From the NCBI GenBank assembly GCA_934647305.1, contig CAKUFI010000044.1, positions 1-21,288 of the forward strand: a stretch of DNA of 21,288 bases. Direction: 5' to 3'. The notes under the pieces were generated by a model that was not told the DNA's origin, did not search any database, and worked only from the letters and a program-made list of their open reading frames with translations. Both the position numbers and the translations under genes were made by a program. The DNA comes from an uncultured Clostridia bacterium. Lineage in GTDB: Bacteria; Bacillota; Clostridia; Christensenellales; Aristaeellaceae. The stretch's first letter is position 1. Every line of letters starts with the position of its first letter. Below, in pieces: positions 21,243-21,288 of this stretch.

Positions 21243-21288
21243 AAAAAAGCACCTCCTGTTGTAGAATAGAAACTACAACAGGAGGTGC
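21243..21288 (-). terminator. Perfect 16-bp hairpin terminator at the window end
   Basis: GCACCTCCTGTTGTAG (21249-21264) pairs perfectly with 21273-21288 around an eight-base loop. Read on the minus strand the hairpin is followed by six T residues (21248-21243), so it ends a minus-strand gene lying right of the window. If T residues follow beyond 21288 it would also end the flavodoxin transcript. Confidence 0.85.

Overview
The window looks like chromosomal DNA from a GC-rich Gram-positive anaerobe of the Clostridia (Bacillota). Evidence for this is the set of near-consensus -35/-10 promoters, AGGAGG-type ribosome sites, a ruvC-ruvA-ruvB then queA gene order, a DUF3842 protein, an AIM24-like protein and a 4Fe-4S aldo/keto reductase family that is common in anaerobes. 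A GC-rich gut lineage such as Christensenellales is my guess; the genus cannot be read from the sequence. There is no plasmid, phage or CRISPR machinery. Most genes look like housekeeping or light accessory genes packed into short operons, many joined by 4-nt ATGA/GTGA overlaps.

Layout. 1-343: gene-free, with a hairpin repeat, a + strand terminator and small palindromes. 344-1815 (-): comB-family phosphatase overlapping a zinc-ribbon membrane protein. 1909-2181 (+): promoter, tRNA-Ser(UGA), tRNA-Ser(GCU) and terminator. 2182-3193 (+): a leader region with a candidate 15-residue peptide, then a Vat/CatB-type hexapeptide acetyltransferase and terminator. 3202-4636 (-): sirtuin then AIM24 protein. 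4656-5044: a repeat-built intergenic region. 5065-7294 (-): AraC regulator, DUF3842 and AEC transporter, divergent from a GH4 alpha-galactosidase-like gene (7438-8748, +). 8750-9290: a second repeat-built region with two near-identical units. 9399-12527 (-): a dinJ/yafQ-type toxin-antitoxin pair, xpt, and an EF-G/TetM-like GTPase overlapping xpt. 12601-17426 (-): ruvC, ruvA, ruvB, a GNAT acetyltransferase, a membrane-anchored Mrr-like nuclease and queA. 17508-18677 (-): a cation diffusion facilitator with a manganese-type motif. 18780-21155: a MerR regulator divergent from a broken aldo/keto reductase plus flavodoxin, served by a classical 19-bp-spacer MerR promoter. The window ends in a perfect 16-bp hairpin terminator.

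The most interesting material is not protein coding. It is a family of intergenic units, each a 30-36 nt hairpin followed by a conserved tail with nested complementary segments. Copies lie near 25-58, 4656-4945, 8750-8859 and 8921-9029, with a lone inverted end at 9260-9283. The hairpin arms differ between copies but stay complementary. Also worth a second look are the aldo/keto reductase split exactly between its barrel and iron-sulfur domains, a +X+-bearing candidate leader peptide ahead of the Vat-like gene, the xpt/GTPase coupling, and the membrane-tethered nuclease inside the Holliday-junction locus.
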